Positions 50,665 through 51,512 of a stretch of 51,512 nt of DNA are shown here, in pieces (the first letter of the stretch is position 1; every line of letters begins with the position of its first letter). The stretch lies in NCBI RefSeq assembly GCF_001641695.1, contig NZ_LSEF01000122.1:1-51512 (forward strand), given 5' to 3'. The notes under the pieces were generated by a model. The model was not told where the DNA came from and made no database searches. It saw nothing but the letters and a program-made list of their open reading frames with translations. Position numbers and translations under genes: made by a program. The DNA is from Bradyrhizobium neotropicale (GTDB lineage: Bacteria > Pseudomonadota > Alphaproteobacteria > Rhizobiales > Xanthobacteraceae).

Positions 50665-51512
50665 ATGTCACAGAAACTCGACGCTTCGCCCGCCGTAATC
50701 GGCATCGATATTGGCAAGAACTCGTTCCACATCGTCGGCCAGAATCAGCGCGGTGCGATTGTGCTGCGTCAGAAGTGGTCGCGTGACCAGGTGGAAACGC
50801 GGCTCGCCAACCTGCCGCCGTGCTTGATCGGCATGGAGGCCTGTGTGGGCGGCCATCATCTCAGCCGCAAACTGCAAATGCTTGGCCACGACGCCCGCCT
50901 GATGCCGGCGAAATACGTGCGCCCATATTCGAAGGGACAGAAGAATGACTTCCGGGATGCTGAAGCCATCGCCGAGGCTGTCCAACGCCCCACCATGAAG
51001 TTCGTCGCGACCAAGACCGCCGATCAGCTCGACCTTCAGGCACTGCACCGCGTCCGCGATCGATTGGTCGGTCAGCGTACCGGCGTCATCAATCAGATCC
51101 GTGCATTCCTGCTGGAGCGGGGCATCGCCGTGCGGCAAGGCCCGCATTCCCTGCGGTTCGAGTTGCCGGGCATCTTGGCGACACGCACCGATGTGCTCTC
51201 ACCTCGCATGTTGCGCATCATCGAGGGTCTGGCGGAAGACTGGCGCCGGCTGGATCAGCGTATCGAGGGTCTATCGAGCGAGATCGAAACGCTGGCCCGT
51301 CAAGATAAGGCCTGCCAGCGACTGATGACGGTGCCTGGCATTGGCCCAATCATCTCGAGCGCAATGGTGGCCGCGATCGGCACTGGAGACGTGTTCTCGA
51401 AAGGCCGCGACTTCGGCGCCTGGCTTGGACTGGTGCCGAAGCAGATCTCGACCGGCGACCGCACGATCCTCGGCAGTATATCAAGGCGCGGCAATCGCTA
51501 CCTGCGCGCGCT
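50665..51512 (+). CDS. IS110-family transposase (3' end outside window)
   Basis: 282 residues are visible. The N-terminal RuvC-like domain has Asp15 (GIDIGKNSF), Glu58 (MEACVG) and Asp95/Asp98 (KNDFRDAEAIAEAV); the C-terminal Transposase_20 domain begins around 190 with RLMTVPGIGPIISSAMVAAI, then GAWLGLVPKQ and the Ser-containing GSISRRGNRYLRA. Family length is about 340, so 50-60 residues are missing at the edge. ACAAGGAGCACGCG precedes the ATG. It is intact so far and could be active. Confidence 0.93.
   Translation, partial: MSQKLDASPAVIGIDIGKNSFHIVGQNQRGAIVLRQKWSRDQVETRLANLPPCLIGMEACVGGHHLSRKLQMLGHDARLMPAKYVRPYSKGQKNDFRDAEAIAEAVQRPTMKFVATKTADQLDLQALHRVRDRLVGQRTGVINQIRAFLLERGIAVRQGPHSLRFELPGILATRTDVLSPRMLRIIEGLAEDWRRLDQRIEGLSSEIETLARQDKACQRLMTVPGIGPIISSAMVAAIGTGDVFSKGRDFGAWLGLVPKQISTGDRTILGSISRRGNRYLRA

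Larger units (their letters stand above)
50579..51512 (+). mobile_element. IS110-family element, copy 2 (runs off window)
   Basis: Similarity to copy 1 begins near 50579 (GATGTC). The 86-base leader precedes a transposase that is open to the window edge. It has the same orientation as copy 1, 8.8 kb away. The right end is outside the window, so completeness is unknown. Confidence 0.85.

Overview
The window looks like a chromosomal accessory stretch from a high-GC alphaproteobacterium, most likely Bradyrhizobium or a close Nitrobacteraceae relative. The inference rests on the gene families present (short-chain acyl regulator next to pccB, ICE-type DUF2285/XRE/DUF932 genes, DUF2934, IS110, a PQQ dehydrogenase, Bug-type binding proteins) and on overall codon use. 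I cannot name a species. No rRNA, tRNA or CRISPR array was seen.

Layout. (1) 1-4354: propionyl-CoA carboxylase beta subunit (cut by the window edge), biotin synthase and a ScfR/PccR-type regulator, with paired TTTGCAAA-like operators between bioB and the regulator. (2) 4611-9404: a decayed regulatory/oxidative patch with a Bug fragment, two matching alpha/beta-hydrolase stubs, a catalase-like haem protein, an AraC fragment and two tandem AraC paralogues, tied together by 20-bp-spaced direct repeats. (3) 9521-16933: one long plus-strand run of NDH-2-like flavoprotein, acetoacetate decarboxylase, patatin, EmrA/EmrB-like efflux pair, a broken AhpD-like gene and 3-hydroxybutyrate dehydrogenase; it suggests ketone-body/PHB turnover combined with export. 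(4) 17152-18669: remnant of an integrative element (DUF2285, small XRE regulator with its own inverted repeat, strong hairpins, a broken DUF932-like gene). (5) 19019-25878: a GntR-controlled catabolic cluster (amidohydrolase, Bug receptor, ring-cleavage-type VOC enzyme, quinone oxidoreductase; divergently GntR, FAH-family hydrolase, DUF1185), with the same palindrome at both promoters.

(6) 26005-31586: secreted RidA-like protein, a metal-dependent amidohydrolase, an HSDL2-like SDR, a LysR fragment, protein-isoaspartate methyltransferase and small membrane proteins. (7) 31813-36575: Kup potassium transporter, a polytopic membrane protein and a polyprenyl-type GT2 glycosyltransferase. (8) 37059-41190: periplasmic ankyrin protein, dihaem cytochrome c and a PQQ alcohol dehydrogenase carrying the Asp pair typical of lanthanide-dependent enzymes, then OsmC. 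(9) 41320-51512: a low-density island bounded by two direct IS110 copies, the first truncated. It holds GH15 plus HEAT genes, GNAT and several small hypothetical genes, a 516-aa beta-rich protein with no signal peptide, a duplicated ~200-bp segment, and at least five shards of SRAP (YedK/HMCES) genes.

The best candidates for something new are the operator/regulator circuits in regions 1, 2 and 5, the lanthanide signature, the SRAP graveyard with its duplicated segment, and the IS110 leader that may encode a guide (bridge) RNA. All functional calls are from reading the sequence; no database search was run.
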